From GCA-2705995 sp048267965 (GTDB lineage Bacteria > Bacteroidota > Bacteroidia > Flavobacteriales_G > Salibacteraceae), in assembly GCA_048267965.1 (NCBI GenBank), contig JBLWWK010000004.1, positions 124,001 through 188,000 on the forward strand: a stretch of DNA of 64,000 bases, read 5' to 3'. The notes beneath the pieces were generated by a model, which had not been told where the DNA came from, did no database searches, and saw nothing but the letters and a program-made list of their open reading frames with translations. The position numbers were made by a program, and so were the translations under genes. Of this stretch, positions 51,798 to 59,901 are shown piece after piece. How positions within the stretch are numbered: position 1 is the first letter of the stretch; every line of letters starts with the position of its first letter.

Positions 51798-53522
51798 CTA
51801 TTCTGCCAAGAGCTCTTCTATAAGTGCGTTGGTTTCGGCTACAAAATCGGTGTAATAACTTCCTGTGCTCGGGCCATAAAAGCCGGTATGAATTTTTTGA
51901 ACATCGTGATTTTTATCTAAAATCAGTAAAGTTGGGTACGACATAACATGGTTCAGCATCGGTAATTTTTTACCAGCCGACTCTCTACCCGCTTTGCCGG
52001 CAATTAGTTGAGTGTATGGCACCGGCAAATCACGATTGGCGGCTTCTACAGCTGCTTTTGCGGTTGCAAAGTCTTCGCTTCGTTCAAATTGTAAAGCCAC
52101 AACCTCTACACCTTTGGCTTGGTAATTCTTATAAACCTCTTTTAAAAAGTTGGTTTCATCTTTACAGTTAGGGCACCAAGTTCCGGTGATAGTAATCAGC
52201 ACCACTTTATTCTCGAACTGAGCATCGCTCAGCGATACATTTTCACCGTTTAAATCTGGAAAAGTAAACTCAAGCGACTCGTATCCGGGTTTTAAGAAAG
52301 TGAGGTCCTCGGGATTACGCAATGAAGCGTTATCGTCTTTTTTTGCCGTCCAATAAGACAAATAATGTGTTCCAGATGCAAATACACCGTTTTCAATAGT
52401 TTCACCGCTTACAGTGGCCCTAAAGTGAAAAGCGTGCGCTCCGTCTAATGTCGATAAATACAAAGTGAATTTTCCGGGTTCGCTCGCTGCCGTTACAAAA
52501 CCTTCTAAATGTCTATAGTCGCCCGTTTCGGTAGCAAACGTGCCAAAAAGCTCGTTACCTCGTTGCTCGAACATTCCAATTGCGGGATACTGTTCACCAT
52601 CGTCTTCGGTAAGAGTAACTTGCCATTTGCCAGCCAAATTTGGAAGTGAATCTGTGCTTATTTCATCTAAAAAGCGACTTTTAAAGTAAGGAGCGGCAGA
52701 AAATTCGATGGCGTAGTTGTCGCCTTTATCAAAGTTATACCACTTACCTACTAGCGTATCTCCCACCATTTTGTATCGAAATTCTGACGGAAAAATCGGA
52801 AACTTCAGTACACTAGAATCATTTTTAGCAGCAGCCGACTCTAACTCTATTCTTTCGTCTCCATTTTGTAGGAACCACTTTTCGGTTCCTTCAGAAGTAA
52901 CCGATTTATACATTCTAAATCGAAGAAATTGCTCTCCGTTCAAATTGAGTAATCCCATGTATTCGCGATCGGTTCCTACAGGAGAACCTTCAATAACCAT
53001 GTCTGTCTCAAACACCAAATTCACTTTTTGCCTAGTGACTATGCGGTAGTTTAAATCGCGTGTTAACCACAGTTCTTGTTGAGACTGGAAAGCCAAGTTT
53101 TCATTGTTCTTTATAAAATGAACAGACTCCCACTTATTGTTCTTATCCAGCACATATTCTGCCAATTGCACGGGTTGAGAACTGCTATTGGCTGTTAAAC
53201 GGTAGGTTGTTTTTCCGGTAAACTCGCCCACCAAGGTATCTAGGGTGTATTTCGGAATTAAGTTGAGCTTGTTTACGTCTGCCTTTTTAAATAGATGCAG
53301 TTCTGTTTCCCAATCTACACGCACCACCTGACGTGATTCAGAAGTATCACTTTTTAAGTATTTATCTACTTCTGGATAGTTTTCTTGGTAATTTTTTGCG
53401 ATCGAATCCCATTGAGGAAGACCTTCAAAATAGTGTTCGGCTACTTGCTGATTATCAAATACACAGCTGGCAAAAAGAGTGGCAAAGGTGAAGAATACGA
53501 GTATGTTACGCACGGATTTCAA
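51798..53522 (-). CDS. Lipoprotein with C-terminal TlpA/thioredoxin domain
   Basis: A 574-residue lipoprotein; the lipobox is LFASC with Cys20. A large N-terminal domain of unknown type (about 25-400) is followed by a thioredoxin-like domain with the redox motif WCPNC in VLITITGTWCPNCKDE, a cis-Pro in MSYPTLLIL and the AVEAANRDLPVPYTQ insert. Such proteins are found in the periplasm or outer membrane of Bacteroidota and may reduce disulfides or mature cytochromes; the partner is unknown. It carries a GTAGGAACC core at 52868 and GGTTCCTACA at 52971. Confidence 0.85.
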   Translation of the reverse strand: MKSVRNILVFFTFATLFASCVFDNQQVAEHYFEGLPQWDSIAKNYQENYPEVDKYLKSDTSESRQVVRVDWETELHLFKKADVNKLNLIPKYTLDTLVGEFTGKTTYRLTANSSSQPVQLAEYVLDKNNKWESVHFIKNNENLAFQSQQELWLTRDLNYRIVTRQKVNLVFETDMVIEGSPVGTDREYMGLLNLNGEQFLRFRMYKSVTSEGTEKWFLQNGDERIELESAAAKNDSSVLKFPIFPSEFRYKMVGDTLVGKWYNFDKGDNYAIEFSAAPYFKSRFLDEISTDSLPNLAGKWQVTLTEDDGEQYPAIGMFEQRGNELFGTFATETGDYRHLEGFVTAASEPGKFTLYLSTLDGAHAFHFRATVSGETIENGVFASGTHYLSYWTAKKDDNASLRNPEDLTFLKPGYESLEFTFPDLNGENVSLSDAQFENKVVLITITGTWCPNCKDETNFLKEVYKNYQAKGVEVVALQFERSEDFATAKAAVEAANRDLPVPYTQLIAGKAGRESAGKKLPMLNHVMSYPTLLILDKNHDVQKIHTGFYGPSTGSYYTDFVAETNALIEELLAE

Positions 53523-53658
53523 TTTTAATTCAAAGGTAGAAACGGATTTATCAATGCACTATATTCCTTCACTTTTCTATAACAGAAAACGTGTAAAACA
53601 TGAAATTGGCTCTTCTAGACGTGAGCAATACAATGAGAAGCATTGACTTTTTAAACCA

Positions 53659-53691
53659 AAAAACCCCGAAAGCATGTGTTTCGGGGTTTTC
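53659..53691 (-). terminator. Intrinsic terminator of the BI-1-like gene
   Basis: Arms AAAACCCCGAAA and TTTCGGGGTTTT around a 7-base loop. Confidence 0.88.
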
Positions 53692-53716
53692 TCAAATTCT
53701 TTAACTAAAAGATTGA

Positions 53717-54451
53717 TTAATCTCTGCTACTTAGCATGGCAAGCAATCTAAGTAACTCTATGTATAACCAAATTAAGGTGACCATTAAGCCAAAAGAGGC
53801 GTACCATTCCATGTATTTAGGTGCATTAGCATTAGCTGCTCTATCGATAAAATCGAAGTCTAGCACTAAGTTTAAAGCGGCTACCACAACAATGGCGAGG
53901 CTAATTCCGATGGTTAATAAACTGGCTCCTTCAATGGTAAAGAAAGCCATGTTGAAAAAGCTCATCACAAAGTTGATAAGGTAAAACAATGCAATACCGC
54001 CAGTTGCTGCCATTACACCCATTCTAAACTTAGCTGTAACTTTCACAATACCTGTTTTGTATAAGAAAAGCATGGCAAACAAAGTACCTATCGTTAAGGT
54101 GATGGCTTGAAAAACAATGCCGTTATACAACGTAGCAAATTGCACCGAAAGGGTTCCTAAAAACATACCTTCGAACAAGGCGTAAATTGGAGCAGAAACT
54201 GGGGCAGACGTTGGTTTAAACGATGTAACTAAAGCGGCAATTAGTCCACCAATTAAACCTACCCAAAGAAACATACTTGAAGGGTTGGTCCAGGTGTAAA
54301 TGGCACTTGCTAACACCAAGAAAGTCATGATTAAAGTTTTATTTACTGTGCCGGCTACCGTCATGGTAGGACTATCTGCAGCAGCAAAAACGCTATCAAA
54401 AGCATCCGATTTAAAAATCGGGTTGGAAGTTTTAGTGAATCTATTTTTCAT
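53717..54451 (-). CDS. Bax inhibitor-1/YccA family membrane protein
   Basis: A 244-residue inner-membrane protein with seven hydrophobic segments. It has the family's N-terminal pattern (SPTMTVAGTVNKTLIMTFLVLASAIYTW) and C-terminal acidic patch (LDFDFIDRAANANAPKYMEWYASFGLMVTLIWLYIELL). BI-1 relatives such as YbhL and BsYetJ are pH-sensitive calcium leak channels. The present role is unknown. It lies 35 bp after dut on the same strand. Confidence 0.9.
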   Translation of the reverse strand: MKNRFTKTSNPIFKSDAFDSVFAAADSPTMTVAGTVNKTLIMTFLVLASAIYTWTNPSSMFLWVGLIGGLIAALVTSFKPTSAPVSAPIYALFEGMFLGTLSVQFATLYNGIVFQAITLTIGTLFAMLFLYKTGIVKVTAKFRMGVMAATGGIALFYLINFVMSFFNMAFFTIEGASLLTIGISLAIVVVAALNLVLDFDFIDRAANANAPKYMEWYASFGLMVTLIWLYIELLRLLAMLSSRD

Positions 54452-54486
54452 TTCAGTTGATATTAATTGGATGGTTCAATAAATGG

Positions 54487-54921
54487 TTATGCTTTTCCGG
54501 TAGAGCCGAAACCCCCTTGGCCTCGCTCGGTGGTTCCCAATTCTTCTACGGGTTGCCACGTAACTTGCTCATGCTTAGCAATTACTAATTGTGCTATGCG
54601 CTCGCCATCTTCGATGGTAAATGGTTCGTTCGATAAATTTACGAGTAAAACGCCTACTTCACCTCTGTAATCGGCATCGATTGTTCCAGGAGCATTCAAA
54701 ACTGTGATTCCGTTTTTAAAGGCCAAACCTGACCGAGGTCTCACTTGTGCTTCAAAACCGACCGGAAGCTCCATAAACAAACCTGTTTTCACCAATGCTC
54801 TTTCGAGCGGTTTTAAAATGACAGGCTGGTCTATATTGGCTCGAATATCTAATCCAGCAGAAGCTTCTGTTGCATAAGCAGGCAAATCGTGCTTCGATTG
54901 ATTAACTATTTTAACATTCAT
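54487..54921 (-). CDS. dut: Deoxyuridine 5'-triphosphate nucleotidohydrolase
   Basis: A 144-residue trimeric dUTPase that hydrolyses dUTP to dUMP and limits uracil in DNA. All five motifs are visible: AGLDIRANI, RPRSGLAFKNG, GTIDADYRGEV, ERIAQLVI and the C-terminal RGQGGFGSTGKA. The length is standard. It is clustered with the flippase, 27 bp apart. Confidence 0.96.
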   Translation of the reverse strand: MNVKIVNQSKHDLPAYATEASAGLDIRANIDQPVILKPLERALVKTGLFMELPVGFEAQVRPRSGLAFKNGITVLNAPGTIDADYRGEVGVLLVNLSNEPFTIEDGERIAQLVIAKHEQVTWQPVEELGTTERGQGGFGSTGKA

Positions 54922-54948
54922 TTTCTATGTGTCTTTTTCTCTGTAGGA

Positions 54949-56436
54949 TCACGATTTTCTCACCAGTTGTGAGAATCGGGGTCCTTCTATCTTCACCACT
55001 ACGAGAGTGAATAAAAACAGTAAAATGCTATTAAATAAAACTGTTTTACCGAGTGTATCCCAATCAAACAGTGTGCTAATGCCGTAGAGTATGACAGAAA
55101 GTCCGAGGTAACCGATTAGTGATTTCATCTTGTATGGTATCGGAAAATATTTTTGACCGAACGCCCACGATAATACCGCCATAACGCCATAAGCCGCAAA
55201 AGTAGCCCAAGCAGAACCTTCGTATCCTATTTTGGGTACTAAATAGATATTTAAGCCAATGGTAATAACGGCTCCTACACCCGCCATATATGCCCCGAAG
55301 AGGGTTTTGTTCGTCATTTTATACCACACCGAGAAGTTGTAATACATCCCTAAAAAGATATTGGCCATCAATAAAATAGGCACTACAGTGAGCCCTTGCC
55401 AATAGGCCTCTGTTCTAATAAATTGCTTAAAGATGTCGAGATAAAACAGCACGATTAAAAAGATAAAACTCACTACCAAAATAAAGTAGTGCATCACCAC
55501 CGCATACACCTCTCTCGATTTAGATTCTTTGGCTTTTGCAAAGAAAAACGGCTCTGCCGCATACCGAAATGCCTGAATAAAGAGGGTAATAATTATCGAA
55601 AGTTTGTAGCAGGCGCTGTAAATACCCACTTGTGCCAAAGCGGCTGTTTCGCCTAAACTGGGTTCTAACAATATTCTGATGAGTCTACGGTCGAGGGTTT
55701 CGTTTATTATTCCGGCAAAACCAGCAATCATCAGTGGCCAAGCATATTTCAGCATTTCTTTCCCCACCGCAGGATCAATCTTTAACGAAAGATTCTTGTA
55801 CGTGGGCAGTAAGAAAACGAGTTTTATAGCACTGGCGGCCATGTTAGCTATAAAAATGTAACCCACACCAATTTCCGGATTGAACACGTGAGTCATAAAC
55901 CAATTAGAAGTTCCGTTCTCGTGCCATTGATAGCAGATGCTTACCAAGAATACATTTAAGCCAATGTTGGTGAAAATGCTGGCTCCGTTGATTACCGCAA
56001 ACCGAATCGGTTTTTCCATTCTGCGCAAGTAAGCCATCGGAATGGCCGACCACGCATCAAAAGCTAAAGTTAATCCCATCCAGAGTATGTACTCCGGATT
56101 GTCAGGATACCGCATCAAAGCCGCTGAAGAATCGGTAAAAAGCAGAATGACCGCCAAAAAAATAGATGCCGAGATGAAAACAAGACTTAACGATGTTTTC
56201 AGCACATTTTTAGAAGAATAGCCTTCTAAATTAGAATACCTAAAATAAGCCGTTTCTAGCCCAAATGTGAGCACTACAGCCACAAACGCAACTATGGCAT
56301 ACATGTCTGAAACCACACCATACTCAGCAGGTAAAAACTGCCCAGTATGAATGGGTACCAGCAAATAATTTAAAAACCTACCCAGAATACTGGGTAGGCC
56401 ATAAATTGCTGTTTGTCCGGCTAATTTTTTAAGCAT
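54949..56436 (-). CDS. Oligosaccharide flippase family membrane protein
   Basis: A 495-residue polytopic protein with about 14 hydrophobic segments of the MATE/Wzx-like fold. It begins LAGQTAIYGLPSILGRFLNYLLVPIHTGQFLPAEYGVVSDMYAIV. This GLPSILGRFLNYLLVP start is common among Bacteroidota flippases encoded beside dut. It probably exports a lipid-linked saccharide. It lies 20 bp from the enoyl-CoA hydratase gene on the same strand. Confidence 0.86.
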   Translation of the reverse strand: MLKKLAGQTAIYGLPSILGRFLNYLLVPIHTGQFLPAEYGVVSDMYAIVAFVAVVLTFGLETAYFRYSNLEGYSSKNVLKTSLSLVFISASIFLAVILLFTDSSAALMRYPDNPEYILWMGLTLAFDAWSAIPMAYLRRMEKPIRFAVINGASIFTNIGLNVFLVSICYQWHENGTSNWFMTHVFNPEIGVGYIFIANMAASAIKLVFLLPTYKNLSLKIDPAVGKEMLKYAWPLMIAGFAGIINETLDRRLIRILLEPSLGETAALAQVGIYSACYKLSIIITLFIQAFRYAAEPFFFAKAKESKSREVYAVVMHYFILVVSFIFLIVLFYLDIFKQFIRTEAYWQGLTVVPILLMANIFLGMYYNFSVWYKMTNKTLFGAYMAGVGAVITIGLNIYLVPKIGYEGSAWATFAAYGVMAVLSWAFGQKYFPIPYKMKSLIGYLGLSVILYGISTLFDWDTLGKTVLFNSILLFLFTLVVVKIEGPRFSQLVRKS

Positions 56437-56456
56437 ATTGATTTTCGCCTAGTAAC

Positions 56457-57239
56457 TTATTTACCAGGGAAAGAAGGTTTTCTTTTTTCGATAAAAGCCG
56501 TGGTTCCTTCTTTAAAATCTTCCGTTCCGAAGCTCGCTCCAAACTGGTCAATTTCTACTTGGTATCCGTTAACACCTGTTTCAAAACCGGCATTAATGGC
56601 TTTAATGGCTGCTGAGATCGCCACAGAAGAATTTTTCATGATTTTACCCGCAATCTTTTGCGCGGTTTCTAACAATGCTGACTGCTCAACCACATGGTTA
56701 GCTAATCCCCACTGTAATGCTTCTTCTGCGCTCATCATGCCAGCAGTAAAAACCATTTCGTTGGCTTTGCCTTTACCTACTAACTGCGCCAAACGTTGAG
56801 TTCCTCCGTAGCCCGGAATCACACCCAACGAAACTTCTGGAAGACCCATCTTTGCGTTATCGCTTACTACGCGTAAATGGCAACTCATGGCTAATTCTAA
56901 CCCCCCACCAAGGGCAAAACCGTTCACAGCCGCAATACACGGAGTAGATAAATTTTCCACTAAATCGAACAATTGCTCTTGACCTTTAGCCGCTAATTCT
57001 TTTCCTTCTTCTACCGAGTAGCTGGCAAATTCTTTAATATCGGCTCCGGCCACAAAAGCTTTTTCGCCACTTCCGGTAACAATAATCACTTTTACCTCTG
57101 CATCGGCTTCTGCCTCTTTAAACGCTTTGCTTAACTCGCTTATAGTAGCTCTGTTTAACGCATTTAATTGCTTTGGTCTGTTAATCGTGATGGTAGAAAT
57201 ACCGTTTTCAGTTTCGACTAAAATATTTTCAAATGCCAT
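56457..57239 (-). CDS. Enoyl-CoA hydratase/isomerase (crotonase)
   Basis: A 260-residue crotonase. The oxyanion-hole segments are AFVAGADIKEFA and NGFALGGGLELAMSCHLRV, and the two catalytic Glu are in LGGGLELA and GLPEVSLGVIPGYGGTQRL. The C-terminal FKEGTTAFIEKRKPSFPGK is the usual family end. It hydrates 2-trans-enoyl-CoA in fatty-acid or amino-acid oxidation. It lies 31 bp after the histidine-kinase start region. Confidence 0.92.
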   Translation of the reverse strand: MAFENILVETENGISTITINRPKQLNALNRATISELSKAFKEAEADAEVKVIIVTGSGEKAFVAGADIKEFASYSVEEGKELAAKGQEQLFDLVENLSTPCIAAVNGFALGGGLELAMSCHLRVVSDNAKMGLPEVSLGVIPGYGGTQRLAQLVGKGKANEMVFTAGMMSAEEALQWGLANHVVEQSALLETAQKIAGKIMKNSSVAISAAIKAINAGFETGVNGYQVEIDQFGASFGTEDFKEGTTAFIEKRKPSFPGK

Positions 57240-57270
57240 TTGATTTCGTTTTAACGTTCGGTGTTCAAAA

Positions 57271-58767
57271 TTAATCTTTCAGCGCAGATGCACTCTCATG
57301 TTTCGGGATGGAAATGGTAAACTCGGTGCCTACGTTTTCTTGTGTTTCGAAGCTAATTTGGGCTCCTACCTCGGTAAGCATATTTTTTACCATAGCAAGG
57401 CCCAATCCCATACCGCTCGATTTGGTGGTAAACGAAGGTGTAAAAATCTTGTCAATCATTTCCGGAGGTATCCCATCTCCATTGTCTTTTACGCGCACAG
57501 ACCACTTTTTCTCTTCTTCGGTAAGGGATATTACAATTAAGCCCTCTTTATCGCTTGGTATGGCTTGTATGGCGTTTTTCACCAAATTACCAAATACACG
57601 TAACATTTGTTCTTTATCTGCTTTCACGGTAGGAACCGTATCCACCTCATCTTGTAATTCAATTCGTAACGAGGTGTTTAATTTCGGTTCGTACAGCTCT
57701 TTTACAGAAAGTAAAATTTCACGCAAATTGAGAACGTTCATTTTAGCCTTCGGCATCTTCGCAAAGTTTGAGAACTCGTTGGCAATTCGAGTGAGCGTAT
57801 CAATTTGCTCAATCATGGTTTTGCTAAAACGCGCTAAAATGGCCTCACTATTTTCTGGTTGATCTTTTAACGTTCTTTGCAAATGCTGAACACTCAGTCG
57901 CATCGGGGTAAGCGGATTCTTAATTTCATGCGCCACTTGTTTGGCCATTTCTTTCCAGGCAGATTCTCGCTCACTTTTCGCCAGTTTTTCAGCACTTCGG
58001 TGAAGCTCATCTACCATTAAATTGTACGTATTAACCAACGCACCAATTTCATCGTTGCTATTCCACTCTAGCTTGTCGTTGGTAGAATCTATACTAAAAG
58101 CCTCTAGCTTTTTTCGAATGGTTGCTAAGCTGTTGGTGATGTAAGTAGAGAGAAAATAAGCCGCGATAGCCGCAACAATAAAGAGCACAATGTAGACTTG
58201 AAGCAGTGTAAACAAAAACTGAATCATTGCATCTTTTGAGCGTCTTTCGCTCTTCAAATACGGTAAATTTACAATGGCTAAGTTGCGATTATCTCTGGTT
58301 ACCAAGTAGAAATAGGTAGATAGGTATTCTTGTTCTTTTACTTTTTCGGTAATAATAATTCGATCTTCTGAAGTATTGAGGTTCTCGATTACTGAGTTGG
58401 GCAGGTTTAATGGCCGGTCTTCATTTTCAAACAAGCTTAAATTGGTAGAACCAATTAATTGACCATCGTTGTTAAATACATTGAGATCGAGGTTGTGGAT
58501 ATCTGATAATTCATGAATCTTGCTTTCCAACTTTGCATCGAGCGATTCTATATCGTTTTCGATAATAAAGTAATTCAACGAAAGCATAATGCTATGCTCT
58601 TGTTGTTGCAATTGCTCGAGTTGCATTCTTTCGTTCTGTCCTTTAAAATAGACAAAAGTGGCTCCGCCCGTGGCCAACAAGGCAAATGCAATTAATACAA
58701 TCATCGATACGTAAATACGTAAACCGAGACTTGTTCTTGCGTTGTTGGGGTTGCTAATTAATTCCAC
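57271..58767 (-). CDS. NtrY-like sensor histidine kinase
   Basis: A 498-residue membrane kinase. The first membrane span is about 15-38, then a periplasmic sensor (40-185), a second span (about 188-212), HAMP (about 212-265) and HisKA with the NtrY-type box MAKQVAHEIKNPLTPMRLSVQHL. The HATPase domain has NLVKNAIQAIP, DNGDGIP and GMGLGLAMVKNM. No response regulator is adjacent. The exact 12-mer motif lies at 57627-57638 within the HATPase region (T-V-P-T), and another copy lies 41 bp upstream of the start. Confidence 0.93.
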   Translation of the reverse strand: MELISNPNNARTSLGLRIYVSMIVLIAFALLATGGATFVYFKGQNERMQLEQLQQQEHSIMLSLNYFIIENDIESLDAKLESKIHELSDIHNLDLNVFNNDGQLIGSTNLSLFENEDRPLNLPNSVIENLNTSEDRIIITEKVKEQEYLSTYFYLVTRDNRNLAIVNLPYLKSERRSKDAMIQFLFTLLQVYIVLFIVAAIAAYFLSTYITNSLATIRKKLEAFSIDSTNDKLEWNSNDEIGALVNTYNLMVDELHRSAEKLAKSERESAWKEMAKQVAHEIKNPLTPMRLSVQHLQRTLKDQPENSEAILARFSKTMIEQIDTLTRIANEFSNFAKMPKAKMNVLNLREILLSVKELYEPKLNTSLRIELQDEVDTVPTVKADKEQMLRVFGNLVKNAIQAIPSDKEGLIVISLTEEEKKWSVRVKDNGDGIPPEMIDKIFTPSFTTKSSGMGLGLAMVKNMLTEVGAQISFETQENVGTEFTISIPKHESASALKD

Positions 58768-58807
58768 GTGTGAAAGATATCAAAAAGCATGCTCAAGGCA
58801 GATATTG

Positions 58808-58818
58808 GGTTCCTACCG
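58808..58818 (-). repeat. Interspersed motif CGGTAGGAACC, intergenic copy (reverse orientation)
   Basis: Exact 10-base core, plus-strand GGTTCCTACC then G, 41 bp upstream of the NtrY-like kinase ATG. Confidence 0.82.
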
Positions 58819-58901
58819 TTAGCATTATTAAGCGCCAATGAACCAAAAATGGCAAAAGAGATGAAATAGATCTTTTTTAATCTACCGTAGCGGATAAAAA
58901 C

Positions 58902-58933
58902 AAAAAACCCTCGAAGAAATCTTCGAGGGTTTT
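58902..58933 (-). terminator. Intrinsic terminator of the atp operon
   Basis: Arms AAAACCCTCGAAGA and TCTTCGAGGGTTTT around AA, 22 bp beyond the atpG stop. Confidence 0.9.
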
Positions 58934-58955
58934 CAATGATAAACTATATAAACGC

Positions 58956-59837
58956 TTAACCATTAAGGGCTTCAGCACCACTAACGATTTCAAGAATTTC
59001 GTTGGTAATAGCCGCTTGACGAGCTTTGTTGTAAGATAACTTAAGGTCTTTCAACAATTCGCCTGCATTATCGGTTGCTTTGTGCATTGCCGTCATACGG
59101 GCACCGTGCTCAGAAGCATTAGAATCTAATAAAGCCTTGAAAAGCTGTGTTTTCAATGTTTTTGGAATAATAGAGTCTAAAATTTCTGTTTTGCTTGGCT
59201 CAAAGATGTAATCAACCTCTGCAGTTGCTGTTTCTTCCTGTACGGGTGGAACAATAGGTAAAAATTGCTCGAACTGTACTTCTTGAACTGCAGCATTTTT
59301 AAACTGATTGTATACCAAAACTACTTGGTCGTAATCGCCTTCGGCAAAACGATCCATAATAGTTTGAGCAATCTCAGCTACATTGGCAAATTCTAATTCG
59401 TCCCAAATGCCATTGTAATTAGATTCTAACCTTTCGTTGTTAACCAACTGAGGTGTTCTTTTAAATGCATCGAACGATTTTTTACCAATAGGTAATACGC
59501 TTACCTCTTTACCTGCGTATTTATTTCCGATCGCATTTTTAACCGATTTGTTAATGTTTGCATTAAATGCACCACACAAACCACGGTTAGATGTAATGGC
59601 AACAACAAGAACTTTGTTTACTTCACGTTGCTCAGCATACACCCCTTCCGAAGTATCAATTGAAGCAGACAAATTCGAAAGAATTTCTGAAAGCTTCTCT
59701 GCGTAAGGACGCATTTGAGTAATGGCGTCTTGAGCCTTTTTCAACTTCGCAGCAGATACCATTTTCATGGCAGAGGTAATCTGCATGGTTGAATTTACCG
59801 AAGTAATTCTATTTCGTACTTCTTTTAAGTTGGGCAT
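58956..59837 (-). CDS. atpG: F1Fo ATP synthase gamma subunit
   Basis: A 293-residue central stalk subunit. The N-terminal helix NLKEVRNRITSVNSTMQITSAMKMVSAAKLKKAQ, the VVAITSNRGLCGAFN strand and the C-terminal helix ARMTAMHKATDNAGELLKDLKLSYNKARQAAITNEILEIVSGAEAL are all diagnostic. It is last in the operon and is separated from atpA by 64 bp containing a perfect hairpin. Confidence 0.97.
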   Translation of the reverse strand: MPNLKEVRNRITSVNSTMQITSAMKMVSAAKLKKAQDAITQMRPYAEKLSEILSNLSASIDTSEGVYAEQREVNKVLVVAITSNRGLCGAFNANINKSVKNAIGNKYAGKEVSVLPIGKKSFDAFKRTPQLVNNERLESNYNGIWDELEFANVAEIAQTIMDRFAEGDYDQVVLVYNQFKNAAVQEVQFEQFLPIVPPVQEETATAEVDYIFEPSKTEILDSIIPKTLKTQLFKALLDSNASEHGARMTAMHKATDNAGELLKDLKLSYNKARQAAITNEILEIVSGAEALNG

Positions 59838-59860
59838 TTCTGTTGCTTTTACCTTTGAAA

Positions 59861-59890
59861 ATGGTTCCTTCTGTTGTAGAAGGAACCATT
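59861..59890 (-). other. Intercistronic hairpin between atpA and atpG
   Basis: Arms AATGGTTCCTTCT and AGAAGGAACCATT are perfectly complementary over 13 bases around a 4-5 base loop. There is only a weak T stretch downstream (TTTTC), so it may slow or partly stop transcription or protect mRNA ends rather than act as a full terminator. Confidence 0.85.
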
Positions 59891-59901
59891 AAACTTATCA
59901 A

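Noticed and set aside
4920..58818. Interspersed motif explained as Chi or KOPS-type strand-biased signal
   Set aside because: The 15 exact copies are split 8 to 7 between strands over 54 kb with no skew relative to the direction of transcription.
4920..58818. Interspersed motif explained only by favoured codons for V-G-T or V-P-T
   Set aside because: Six of 15 exact copies lie in gaps that form about a tenth of the window, and coding copies occur in several frames and in both senses.
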